A DNA stretch of 64,000 bases from Glossina fuscipes (lineage: Eukaryota > Arthropoda > Insecta > Diptera > Glossinidae), in assembly GCF_014805625.2 (NCBI RefSeq), contig NW_023998416.1, forward strand, positions 17,400,877 to 17,464,876, given 5' to 3'. The position numbers and the translations under genes were made by a program. This document shows positions 1 through 11,800 of the stretch, in pieces (position 1 is the first letter of the stretch; every line of letters begins with the position of its first letter). The notes beneath the pieces were generated by a model. That model was not told the origin of the DNA. It saw nothing but the letters and a program-made list of their open reading frames with translations, and did no database searches.

Positions 1-1699
1 GGACATGCTGAAATCCAGCAGATCTTAATAGAAAGAGGACTATGGTAAAAGATGGTCGGTCACATTGCATCCAATTGCTCGCATTCATTTAGTTCAGAGA
101 TTCTTATCATGAGGTATAAATTCTTCTAACTCAGAGCGTATCCTCTATACGTTAACACAATAATGGTTAGCAAGAATTGTGGGAGAGACACACTGAGTGG
201 CCGCAGCGTAGTAGGCGTTTGCTAAATCGATGATTGTTACGCCTTCACTGACTGAGTACTCGGTACAGCTGCGGCCAAGTATGATAGAACTGCATTGACA
301 TAGGGGTCCGCGAACACCGAGTTGGTAGGCGCGATTGTAATTTTCTAGTCTGTGCATCTCGGATAGCTTTTTATAACACATCCGGCAAACAGAGAAAAGG
401 AGTAGGATATGTTCTTTAATTTTTGGGGACTTTTTTTGGGCCGAAGTGTGTTGGAGACATTCAGGCCGTCTTTGAAACTACAAACTTGATCAGTATTTTT
501 AATAAATTTCTGATAAATATCAAGTAACTGTTCTACTGAGAGAAGCAAAAAATTTCTAGTGAGCCAATGAAATTAAGAAACAGGTTTCAAAATAAAGAAA
601 GGCAATATTACTTTATTCTATAAACAGACTGGAATAGATCAATTTTTTTACATACTTTGCTGAATAAGTCATTATAAAAAGGATTTCATAAGATATGAAC
701 GTGTTTCCTTTTAACATATTATTCCCTTATCTTCAAATTGTTCACTTATATTTCTTCATTTATTTATATGAATCATGAAGTTGTCACTTCTTAGTAAGTG
801 GTAGAGACTTTTCGTATTGTTTCAATTTCTCAACATCGTTAGCAGGTAAATATGATGACAATAGTTATCTTACGCAATCTTTTTCTTTTTTTTTTGCGCT
901 TAAAACTTGAGAGCGAAAGCCATAGTTCAATGATTTTTACCTACTTCCTACAGAAACAGCATTTTATGACATGTCTTCCCAAAGGCGTTTGGGAAAACAA
1001 CAAAGAGCAGAAAGCAATTATACTTTGCTGAAATGTTTACCGGTTTATGTTTTTGTTTTTAAACCTTATTGACGCCAGCGAACTGCATTCATACAACAGG
1101 CAACGAAAATTTTGTTTTTCCCAAAAAAAAACAAATATGTGAAAGCTTTGCATATGTTTTAAGATGAATCTTATGAATCCCACGGTATAGAGTGTAATAT
1201 GTTTGCAATGAATGATGAATGAATTATTTTCTTATTTGATTCATTAGAAAGTTCACATTCATATGCTTATTTAATGAATATCCAATTCTAAACGAACTTG
1301 GCATCGGTTCTTGGTGTTCTTGTTCTTATTACTGAAATATTTAGAACGTCAAGAGAAAAAATTGAAGCTTGGCACTCGTGTGCCTTATACAATTTCAAAA
1401 GACCCTTTTGAAGACAGTGGGTTCAAATGTGTTTTACAGATTAATTCACGCCAGATTTATTTATTTAAAAAAAAAAGGCTAAAGGTAGACTCGATTAGAC
1501 TACATCAGTGTTTTCCTTATAATGCGAATCCAGATAATATCGGCTCGTCCATTTTGTGGTTCCGAAAGTAAACGTAAATAAAACACACTTTTGACTAGGA
1601 TTTGGATCAATTCGGTATATTGCTTGCATCTTGACATTGTTTGTGGAATGTGGTACATACATCGTTATACGGCGTACAGAAATTATTAAAATTTATTAG

Positions 1700-2250
1700 G
1701 AAAACAATGAACGCTAGGCTACGTTTCAAGCATCTGGGATGATTGACCCCGTTTGGTGTAAAGAAAATGCATCTGATGTTCCTGAAAGACTATTACATGA
1801 AGAAAAAGGACATTTCCGCGAGTTTTGTGGTCTGAACATATCATTTTAGAACATTCAGTTGCCCTCAATGAAGAACGCTAGAGACATGATTTCCATGATT
1901 TCGACTTAGGGACGATAGGTGGTTCAAACAAAATGTTGCAGTTGTTGTACATTTCGTGACCAAATCAATTTATGGAAGGAAAAATTCAGCGGCGCTGTAA
2001 TCTTCAAAAATGTCTATGTGAGCTCGCTGCAAATATTGCGCGACATAACTCTATTGGACTTTTTTCTTTGGGGTTATGTTGAAGTATTGGGTAACTTCAA
2101 TATACCACGAACTCTCACTGACGTTGTTCATTAAGGATGTTCACGTTATTTGTTAGATAAGAGCAAATTCATGCGAAAAAGCGGCAAAAATTGATGATCT
2201 GAAATTGAATTTTTGCAGAAGCGTGCAAACCGTCATTTTTCAATAAAAAT
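1700..2250 (+). mobile_element. Degenerate Tc1/mariner-superfamily transposase remnant
   Basis: A 71-codon open frame (1919-2134) contains LLDFFLWGYVEV followed by a P-x-TLTDVV stretch. This matches the C-terminal catalytic block of Tc1/mariner transposases, usually written SPDLTPLDFFLWG...TLDDL. Slightly upstream, WFKQNVAVVVHF resembles the decayed W-x-QQDGA-x-HT block of the same domain, and FSGAVI the following F-G-R-x-I segment. No intact frame and no terminal inverted repeats were found, so this is an old, dead fragment. The element's ends are not resolved. Confidence 0.6.
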
Positions 2251-2497
2251 ACCATAAATCAATATCTTAAATAAAAGAAAAATTCTGTTGACATCTCTTA
2301 CCGATCAGTTTTTATTAGAAATAACAAAAAAATTGACCCAATATTTTTACGATAATCCCAACCTACTTACTCGAAAAGAAACTTTGATCAGCGAGAGGAA
2401 CCTCAGCTATTAAGGAGGCAAGAGGATAATGTAACAGTAAAAACAAAAAACCTTTTTTTTTAAATTTTGGAGTGGAAACAAGGTCAATAGAATAATA

Positions 2498-2700
2498 AGA
2501 GGTGATCCGCCTGAGTGGCCGAAGGCGAGGAATCTCGACTAGCAACTCAATGGTCGTGGGTTCGAATCTCAAGCGCGGTGGAGTTTTTAATAAAAGCCGA
2601 TAGCCTTAGATGCTAGTACTTTAAGAATTTAGTCTTAGAATTTATTTTTCTGGCGAAATTAATAATAATATAAATAATAACAATAATAATAAGTACACTT
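2498..2700 (+). repeat. tRNA-derived SINE, copy 1 (head, body and (TAA)n tail)
   Basis: The 5' part resembles a shortened tRNA-Ser: an A-box-like region at 2510-2526 (gagtggccgaagg) and a perfect B box ggttcgaatc at 2559-2568. It does not fold as a complete tRNA because the D-loop is shortened and the acceptor stem is missing. The tRNA-like head passes into an unrelated body (about 2590-2660) and then a TAA/AATAA-rich tail. The body reappears at 30.52 kb and the head at 13.45 kb, which marks it as a dispersed SINE family, not a tRNA pseudogene. Confidence 0.75.
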
Positions 2701-3699
2701 GGAAGTTCTAGAAAAAAAAGGTACAATATCGACAAAGTACTGAAAGGTGGCAACTTCGGAATCATTCCCATGAGGCATCCTCAATTAAAGAAGCTCTGTG
2801 GTCCACGTCTGTTTTCGTGCACATTTGAATTAAGAATAAAAGAAAGAAGTAAATCAGAGGAATACGTGTGATTTTACTAAGAATAGAAATAAGTTTAGGT
2901 CGTTTTCTATCAAACATTAGGAATTTATTGCGAAAGAACGGTATATTGCGTGTTATTCAAAGTAGAGTCCGTCACTAACCATTACTTTTCCCCATCTTTC
3001 ATCAAGGAAATGAAAATCGTAGAATTGTTTTCGTGGGCCACTATTTTCATTTTCCTTTTTCGCAATAAATGTATTACATTTTTAGTGCTACGTTTTCATT
3101 CAGTTCTCCAATATATATCAAATTAAACTGGTCGACAAAGAGGAAGATGTGTGATGATAATTTGGGGCTTCACATAGTTCTCAATTTCTTTACGTAGCCT
3201 TCCAAATGTTACGTACAGCTTGGAACTGAAGTAAATTTTCATTATCCATATGGTTAAATGTAAAACATTCGAATGAATATTGCAAGCGCTTTTATATGTT
3301 AGAAAAGCAAACTTCAATAAAAAACAACAACAATGCAAAGATATTATTATATATTTGCAATAATGTCTGCATTTTGCCTCTCAATCACGCTACAGATAGA
3401 GAACAAAGAGTTGAATTAATATGTTTAGAAAAGTGATTGCCCATCAGGTAGATGTAAGCAGAAATACTGCAGAGTCTAACTATTCTAAATAAAAAAGAAC
3501 GTTTATAAATAGAAGTTCAGTCATCCGTTTTAATATGCAATTCAGTGGCGTAATTTTCATTGTAATTCATTGAATCGTATCAATTGAAAAAACGCATTGT
3601 CTCTTCCCATCAATAAAATGCACAATTACATTTTCGATCTTATTATCTGATTTGTTTGGTTTTCATTCAAAAATTACGTTCTTCATTCAAACACTTGTA

Positions 3700-3704
<5 letters not shown>

Positions 3705-3732
<28 letters not shown>
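3705..3732. repeat. (TA)n microsatellite
   Basis: Uninterrupted TA dinucleotide tract of about 28 bases in non-coding DNA upstream of the TEP gene. Confidence 0.95.
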
Positions 3733-3735
<3 letters not shown>

Positions 3736-5825
3736 TTTTTACTCTACGTATCATTAAAGATGTAAAGAACTCGGGTTTGTTGATCTGCTCAATATACGTA
3801 ATATGAATAAATAAATCACTTACGGCTCGCCCATGTTTTTTTTTTTTCTTGTTTTCTTGTAAATGTAAAACAAAAATGTATCACTCGATTTGATTTTTAT
3901 AAAATTTTACTAAATATTCGCCCAGTTAAGAAGTACGCTTGTTGCACGCCGCAAGATAACTAAAAAAGTTGATAGAAAAAAAAGCTTGACAGCTTGCATG
4001 ACTCATTATTACCTCATATTTTATGGTGTAATTGGGAGGAAATTTTACTCAGTTTTTTGTACTTTTCACTATCCGCTCTTGGTCGGACGAAAGCTAAGAG
4101 AAAAGTTTATTTTTATAGCGTGGGATTTGGCAAAATGAAAAATTTTATAGAAAGTTTTATTTTTCTATAAAACGCCTCAGTAATAAGGAACTTGAATATC
4201 TTTTACGCAGCAGTAGTTCTCAACAGTTTTCAGCACAGTTCCCGTCAAGATTTCACTCGTTTTATAAAAGTTTCGAAAGAAAGTAAAAACTAGCGAAATT
4301 AGGACAGTTTTTTACCGTATAATCTTAGAAACCTCCTATTCTTTGCTTGATTGCAATGATTGATGTTTTTATCAACAAATAAAACCGATATCTACTGCGA
4401 ATACGCTTTGTCACTTCGATTAAAATGAGAAAAGAAAAGCACATAACCTTAAGTTCTACATTGTGATTGTTTTTGATTTGTCAAGTGTGTTGCCGTATAT
4501 GTATCAAATCAGGGACATATTGAATGATGTGTTGTATTCAATATCCAAGTTTGCTCAAGAAATCATTTTAAGGGTGTTTTTGTTATTCCGGCGCAAGAAG
4601 GTTTAACTATATTTCCATGAAAGACGTCATCTCTTTATCTGCTTATCTATTAATGAAGTAAACTAATAATTTTATTACTAATTTTCCTAGTTTCCCCTTT
4701 CTTGCGTTTCTCATTTACCAACTGGCAGTTCTCGGCACCGCATCTGTTGTACATTGAATCAAATCAGTGACTTCAATTGAATAGGTTCGGGCGTCAAACG
4801 TTTGTGTTCAATGCAAACAGAATAAATTTATTTATCTAAGTAAACTTATGCGTTTTCTAATCTGTTTACATAACTTTTTTACTCTATTTTATATAAATGA
4901 TATGCACTATAATGGGCAAAACGAAGTTGAATAAGAGCATGGTATCCAATAGGTTCTTATGTTACTCGTCGAATATGGTATTATAATTTTTGCAACGCGA
5001 ATATTATTTGACCGAATTTCTAACACGTCTTGCCAAAAACCATTCGCACTCCCTTTATGAACAAATAACACGTCCTCCAAAGCACTGTACAATTTACTGT
5101 CTTTCTACTGTGAGAATTGTGCAGATTTTGACTTAACTTGGTCCTCAAATTTTTCCTTAGCAAAGTGCCCGCGTCATGTCCCATGCTATAAATTATCCCC
5201 TCAAAGCGAACTTAATTAAAACATACCAACCGATTCAATGTAAAAGGCAGAAAAAAAGATGGCGCATCGCTGTAGTCTTGCAATTTTTTTCAAATTCTTT
5301 GTCCACGTATCTGTTAATAGTTGTTATCAACAGTTCTCTAAGCCCAAATCAACAGCTCTGGAAGACTCCGCCATCTGCTATCATATATTTTTTATCCTTT
5401 GAATTACTACACCATGACAACGCCATCTTTCCACTAGACAATGTGCGAATACAAAGCCAAGTGATTTCTTGCCTTCGTTTTTAAAGTACAATTCGCATTC
5501 TAGAATCATCAGTTCAAACCTTATTTAGGGAAAGCTATCAAGCAATAACACCTGCTGCAATTGAGCCAATACTTAGGGAAGCAGTGAGAACAATAAGCTA
5601 TCACACGCTCAGACATTGACTGATTGTCTGAACAGCGCTTAGGAGCAACCAAAAATGTGACAATCGACAGGTATTAAGCTCTTGCGACATCACATTCTCT
5701 CGATTATTTTAATAAATTTTCACCTTCCTCAACCCGCCATCGAGACAACATCAATATGAAAATATATTTCAAGTATTTGTATATGGATTGTACTAGACTT
5801 TTAATACTATATATTTTCTTTGTAG

Positions 5826-8800
5826 ATTGTATTCCATAATAGCACCGAATACTTTAAGGCCCAATTCACAGTATCACGTGGCAGTTAGTATACACAAAGC
5901 TACAGAGCCGGTAAAAGTCAAAGTGGGTATTTTAGGCAGCACTTACAGTGAATCGAAAACAATCGAAGTGCGGCCCCTTTCAACAGAATTAATAGAATTC
6001 GAGGTAAGCTGCAATATAAGTCAATTTTAGCCAAAGATAATCATACGATTTTTAAAAATATAAAATTTTAGATACCTGCCCTTAAAAATGATCGTTATAA
6101 ACTTGTAGCCGAAGGTCTAACGGGTATAAATTTCGCAAATGAAACCGAATTGAATTTTGATCATAAGCAGCATACAGTTTTGGTGCAAACGGATAAAGCC
6201 ATATATAAACCGACTGATTTGGTGCAGTTTCGAATCTTAATAATGGATGCAAATCTTAAGCCAGCACGCAATTATCCTAGTACTCATATAACCATAAGAG
6301 ATGGTGGCGATAATATCATACGCTCTGATAGAGATGTACACATAATAAGCGGTGTTTATGCGAACGATTTGTTGCTAGCAGATTATCCGAAATTTGGTGA
6401 ATGGTCCATAGAGGTGCAAGTAGGCGATGAGATCTATAAAAGATCATTCGAAGTAGTCGAATATATTTTGCCAAAATTTGTAGTCGATATCACTACCGAG
6501 AAGCATGTTATCTATAAAGATAATAAAATCAGTGCCAGCATAAAAGCTTAGTAAGTAAAGCAATTAATTGAAACGCGGCTATTAAACGCGATTAAATCTT
6601 AAAACTTCTTCTAGCTATATGTTCGGTAAACCTATTGTGGGCGAGGCTACGCTTTCTATATATCCCACTTTCTTTGGATCTTTACAACCATTCGTGAACG
6701 ATTTAATAACACGTAAAGTGATGCCTATCGATGGAAGCGCTTATTTCGAATTCGATATCAGAAACGAATTAAAACTTAAAGAAGACTACGAACGTGAATA
6801 CTTATTAGATGCTTTAGTTGAGGAAACATCCACAGGATCCGTGCAAAACTTTTCCACTGTAATAACAGTGCATTTAGATGCTTACAAAGTCGAAGCCGTA
6901 AAAATGCCTCGTTACTATATACCGGGAATTCCATTTGATGTGACGGTAAAACAATGTATAGGATAATTGAATTAATTTCCATCGTTTTTGTTTTTTCCTT
7001 TTCGCTTGAAAAATGTTTACGTATAAAGTACTTTTGTACTTTTTGTATACTTTTGGGCAATGATTGTATTTGTCTAACCCTTGGAGCGACTGCACTGATG
7101 GCTGGAGTGGGTAGAAGTCGAGTACTAAGTCGATATTCGCGGTTTCAAATCGTAGTACGGTTTGCCGTACTGGCAGCTACAGTCAATGACCAGTCAATAA
7201 AGGCTTAACACTTACGGATTTGGGCACATACCCACTAGCTTACGGACACTCAATACATCTTTTTTTTTCACCAATTGTTTCCGATTATCGCCATTATAGT
7301 TATGTAAAGGGGACGTCATCTAATACTAAAAACTGATACCTGAACGAAAAAAGGCAAATATATAGGCGCTTGTCTTCCTAACTATTTAAGCGTTTACTTG
7401 ACTTCTTTTTCATCTTCGGAACGACTTTTTCTTCCCAAAAAACCAAAACAATGCGAAAATGTCTTTCAGTACATGTCTACTCTATGTACCGTGGGCTTTC
7501 AGTAATCGCGAAAGATACCAGAATGGAATATAAAATTAAATAAACTGTAAATGGATGGAAATAATTCTCTGGAATTTCTTTTTCTTTGAAATGAGTGTCG
7601 AATGATTTGGTTCTTATTTCTATTAAAGGTGCGAGTTACGTCTAACGTTGGTGGTGGAACAAAAGATTTAAAATCTGAACTTACGGCATACTTGACTAAC
7701 GTTTATGGTAGCAGCGAGATATATAATAAAACTGTCTACAATTTAGACGAACAGTCGCAGGTTAAAATGAAATTCACCGTACCAGCGGGTAATCGAGATG
7801 AATATCATTCAGTTATTGTAAGATTTTTGAAATTTTTTTTAATGTATACTTTCAAAAAAAAATGTCTTCGTTCAATTAACCATACAGGTCGACTATATGG
7901 GTATTATTACGGATATCGGCAAAGTGCCAAGTAAATACATTGGAGGAAAAAATTTCATCATTTCAAAAATTATAACAGAGAGGTAAGAAACTTTTTAAAA
8001 TTTTTTTTAAATATTCAATGCTCTCTTTAAACTCATTTTTAGACCCGTAATAAATCAAGAGATCGCGGTTATGGTCCGTTGTAATGAACCTATAAAATAT
8101 TTTATATATCAACTGGTTGGTCGGGGCGATATTTTATTATCACGTTCCGTAGAGGTAAACGAAAAGACAAATATAACCCTTTAACATAATTTATTGAATT
8201 TGCTATTTTAGGTTTCCGATAGTACACAGTACACTTTCAAATTCTTAGCTACTTTTGCTATGATGCCGCGAGCCAAGCTATTAATCTATACAGTGATCAA
8301 TGGTGAATTGGTTTATGATGAACTGGATGTAGAGCTTGAAGAGAGTCTTTTAAATAATGTAAGCTATTTCTTTGATCGCAGAGCCTCTTAACACTGAAAA
8401 CCTATCACTAGCTTAAGCCAGCGATTAAAGTGTAAGTTCCTCAAGGAACATAAGTATGTCTGGTTCTTCTTTCAGTTTTCAATTGAGTGCAAAACGATTT
8501 CTTATCATTAAAAGATAATTTAGCATCGAAATCGCTAATGCGATGCTCTATGGTATTATTACTCCAAACCTTGTCAAGGTCTTGCGTTTTGATCACTATC
8601 GAATACATAAAATACAGAAAGGCACACAAAGGTTGCATTAGGTACGAATATGCTTGATTAATAAGATTCCCATTTGATCCGAACGCCAGTTTGCCTTTCT
8701 ATCCATCTACGTGTCCGTTTCCTCACTATTCTTAGAATTTCAAGGTGTAGCGCACAATTGTGCCCGATCGGCCTAATTAAGTTTTCCAATTTTTTTTTTT

Positions 8801-11800
8801 ATTTATTAACTTTCGTACCATTAAGTTTAAGCCAGAGATTGCCTGCTACTGCATTTATCTTAACGCCTGCACAATTTTCTCATTGATTTACGCCCAATTT
8901 TCATAGGTACGAATTGAGGTTCCTTCAACAGCTTCGCCTGGTCAGGATATTGATATTTCTATCGCAGCGAAACCTTATAATTATATAGGGTTAATGATCG
9001 TGGATCAAAATGCTATCAACTTGAGAGAAGGTAAATATGCCCGGATATAACTTAGCCTTACCTACTACAATATTTGCCGACAAGAAAGGATGAAACATGT
9101 GGATGGAATGGGACCCTTTAAGCACTCTCACAAAAATGGCAACCATTTCTAATTTTTGGTATTTTATGATAAACCTGATCTCGTATAGTTATTTAGATCA
9201 AAAATTGACCACGTCAACTTTCAACCACGTTGATCTGTTTCTGGGATATCCTCTCACAAAAGTGAGAGAATATATTTTCACGAATTTAATTTATTTGCTT
9301 CAAAATAACGTTCAATCATGTGTTCACATGAAAAATAGATCGTCCTTCCGTGAAAAAATTAACTCACTCACTTCCTCCGAACATCTCTTATATAAAGGCC
9401 CTCAGGAGAAATAGTACTTTATATAACAAACATTTATAACTTTCGAGAATTGTTGACGAAAATTGTTGTCGAAAGAGGGATATTTTCCGGGTTCGTTCGC
9501 ATGTAATGTTCGAGAAATGACAACCATGTTCAATTTTCAATTGAGGCAATGTAGTGTACGGTATTCTATGACCGATCTTACCCGATTATGATGTTTTAAT
9601 ATGTTAACCTTGCGTTTGTATTTGTTTTAAAGGTAGTGATCTCTCCGTAAAGAGTTTAATGAGAGCTTTAAATGATTACGAGCTTAGCGATATAAATACA
9701 CCGATTAGTACACCGGGTAAATTGTCGGGTGTAATTACTCTGACCAATGCGGATTTCTGGCCAGTACGAGGTATGCATTTTTTATTACAAAAAAGAAAAT
9801 ATTGTTTTCTAAAACTTAGAAACAAAAAAAATTTTAGAAAGTTTTACAACTATGGAAAATCCTATATACCATGAGGATCATAAGCTAACGACTATAAGAA
9901 AGACTGATATTGGGCCCGCTCACACCATAGAAATTAATACTTTAGCTCCCGGAAAAGGAAGATTTGCTTTTTCATATACACCCAAACCTTTCTGGCATAA
10001 TCCGCGTGTGCATGTTATGCACCCACCACAAAATACTTGGCTATTTTTAAATGTAACGGCGGGCAACGAGGAACGCACTATTATACGTGATCGTTTACCG
10101 AACGGTATGACCAATTGGATTTTAACAGCTTTTGCCATAGATCCAGTGCAGGGCATAGGTCTTGTGCAACCATCAAAAGTATTAGCGGCTTCCAAGGAAT
10201 TTTACATAACGAACGAATTCCCTTACTCTGTTAAACTAGGTAATGTTAGAAAAAGAAACAAAAGATTACGAAACGCTTCTGTCTAACGGCTTGAATCCTT
10301 TTTTATAGGAGAAACGGTAGCTTTGCCATTTGTGGTAATTAATAACAGGGACGATGACTTGGAAGCAGAGATTACTTTTTACAATACAGCTCAGGAATTT
10401 GAGTTTCCTCAAATTACTGAAAAGCCGACACCAAAATCAAGTAAGTTCAGAAGTTTTTCGAAACTTATGCGTGCATTTTTTCATATCTATTCGCACATTT
10501 CGCAGAAGTAGAGCTTTACAGTCGCCGTACTTTAATGGTAGGAGCTAAGTCATCAAAATCTGTAGCGTTTATTGTTACACCGAAGCGGGTTGGCTCTCTT
10601 ACAGTGAAAGCGGTGGTTGCCAGTAAACTGCTCACTGATAGCGTAGAGGGTAATCTCTTAGTGGAATACCCAGGATCGACAGAAATAGTTAATCGTGATA
10701 TTCTTTTCGGGCTGGAATCTAGCGATAAACGTAATATTAGTGTCTCCGTTCGCATACCACGTAACTCAATAAAGGAATCAGCTAAGATTGAAATATCTCT
10801 CTATATGGATTTAATGGGCGGTATACTGGATAATATGGAGAACCTAATATATCAACCTGTTGGTAATGGTGAACAAGCTATGATCAAATTCATGCCACAT
10901 CTTATGGTGCTAAAATACTTACAGGTAACACATACGAAAAGCATATGCCAAGCGTACGAATTCATTTATGTTTCTATTGATTATAATATCTCGCTTAGCG
11001 TTCCAGAAAACTTACCCCATCATTGGAAATGAGAGCTAAAAATAATCTAAAATTAGGTTATCAACGTTTACTTTATTATCGTCATAAAAATGGTGCCTTT
11101 AGTGCATTTGGGCTAACGGAAGAAAAAAGCTCAACTTGGCTAACAGCTTATGCAGCGAAAGCCTTTAGCATGGCTTCGGAATTTATTCAAATTGATGAAA
11201 GAATTTTACAAACAGCCTTAAATTATCTTGCCAGCGTACAAAATTCGAATGGCGGCTTCGACGAACGAGGCGACGAATTCGAACAATTCAGAGATAATGG
11301 CATAAGCTTAAGTGCTTTTGTCACTTTAGCCTTTATGGAAAACTTGGTATGGTTCTTAGTGGCTCAAAAATTTGACTCTGAGCACATATTATATTTCGAA
11401 TTATCGTTTCAGGGTCGCTACTCCTCTTACAAAAATCATATCAACAAAGCTCTCGATTTTGTAACACGTAGTTTAGATGCAACGGATAATTTACATTCGT
11501 TGGCAATAGGTACCTACGTTCTAACAAAGGCAGATCACAATGCTAGAGCAGCCTTCTTGCAGCGTCTAGATGCAATGGCGGTAAATGAAGGTAAGAATAA
11601 AATTTTATCTCTTCACTAATACAATATTAAAATTTTATTTCTTTTAGATGGCAAAAAATGGTGGAATAAAACTGCTCCGACTTCTGACGCGAATTCGCCC
11701 TGGTACAATCGGACACGCAACGTTAACGTTGAAATTTCGTCGTATGCCATTCTGGCATTGCTAGAAAACAATCTACTTGACGAAACATTGCCTGCCATAA

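Larger units (their letters stand above)
1..5825. other. Region upstream of the TEP gene, no supported gene
   Basis: I find no confident coding exon here. It holds a mariner-type relic near 1.7-2.25 kb, a SINE at 2.5-2.7 kb and a (TA)n tract at 3.7 kb, listed separately. The TEP signal-peptide exon should lie here or before the window; it must end with two bases of a split codon before a GT donor, and I could not identify it. On the minus strand at 145-548 two overlapping Cys-containing open frames exist (one includes residues CYKKLSEMHRLENYNRAYQL). They may be one frameshifted or spliced unit, but I recognise no family. Confidence 0.5.

Noticed and set aside
2500..2585. Functional tRNA-Ser gene
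   Set aside because: B box present but acceptor and D arms do not fold, and related copies show it is a SINE head.
5176..5484. 102-codon open frame as the TEP 5' exon
   Set aside because: It lacks a signal peptide and ends in a stop, with no suitably phased donor.
11007..11040. Apparent frameshift in TEP if the acceptor GTTCCAG at 11006 is used
   Set aside because: The upstream acceptor CTCGCTTAG (10998) keeps phase and gives the expected KLTPSLEMRAKNN sequence.
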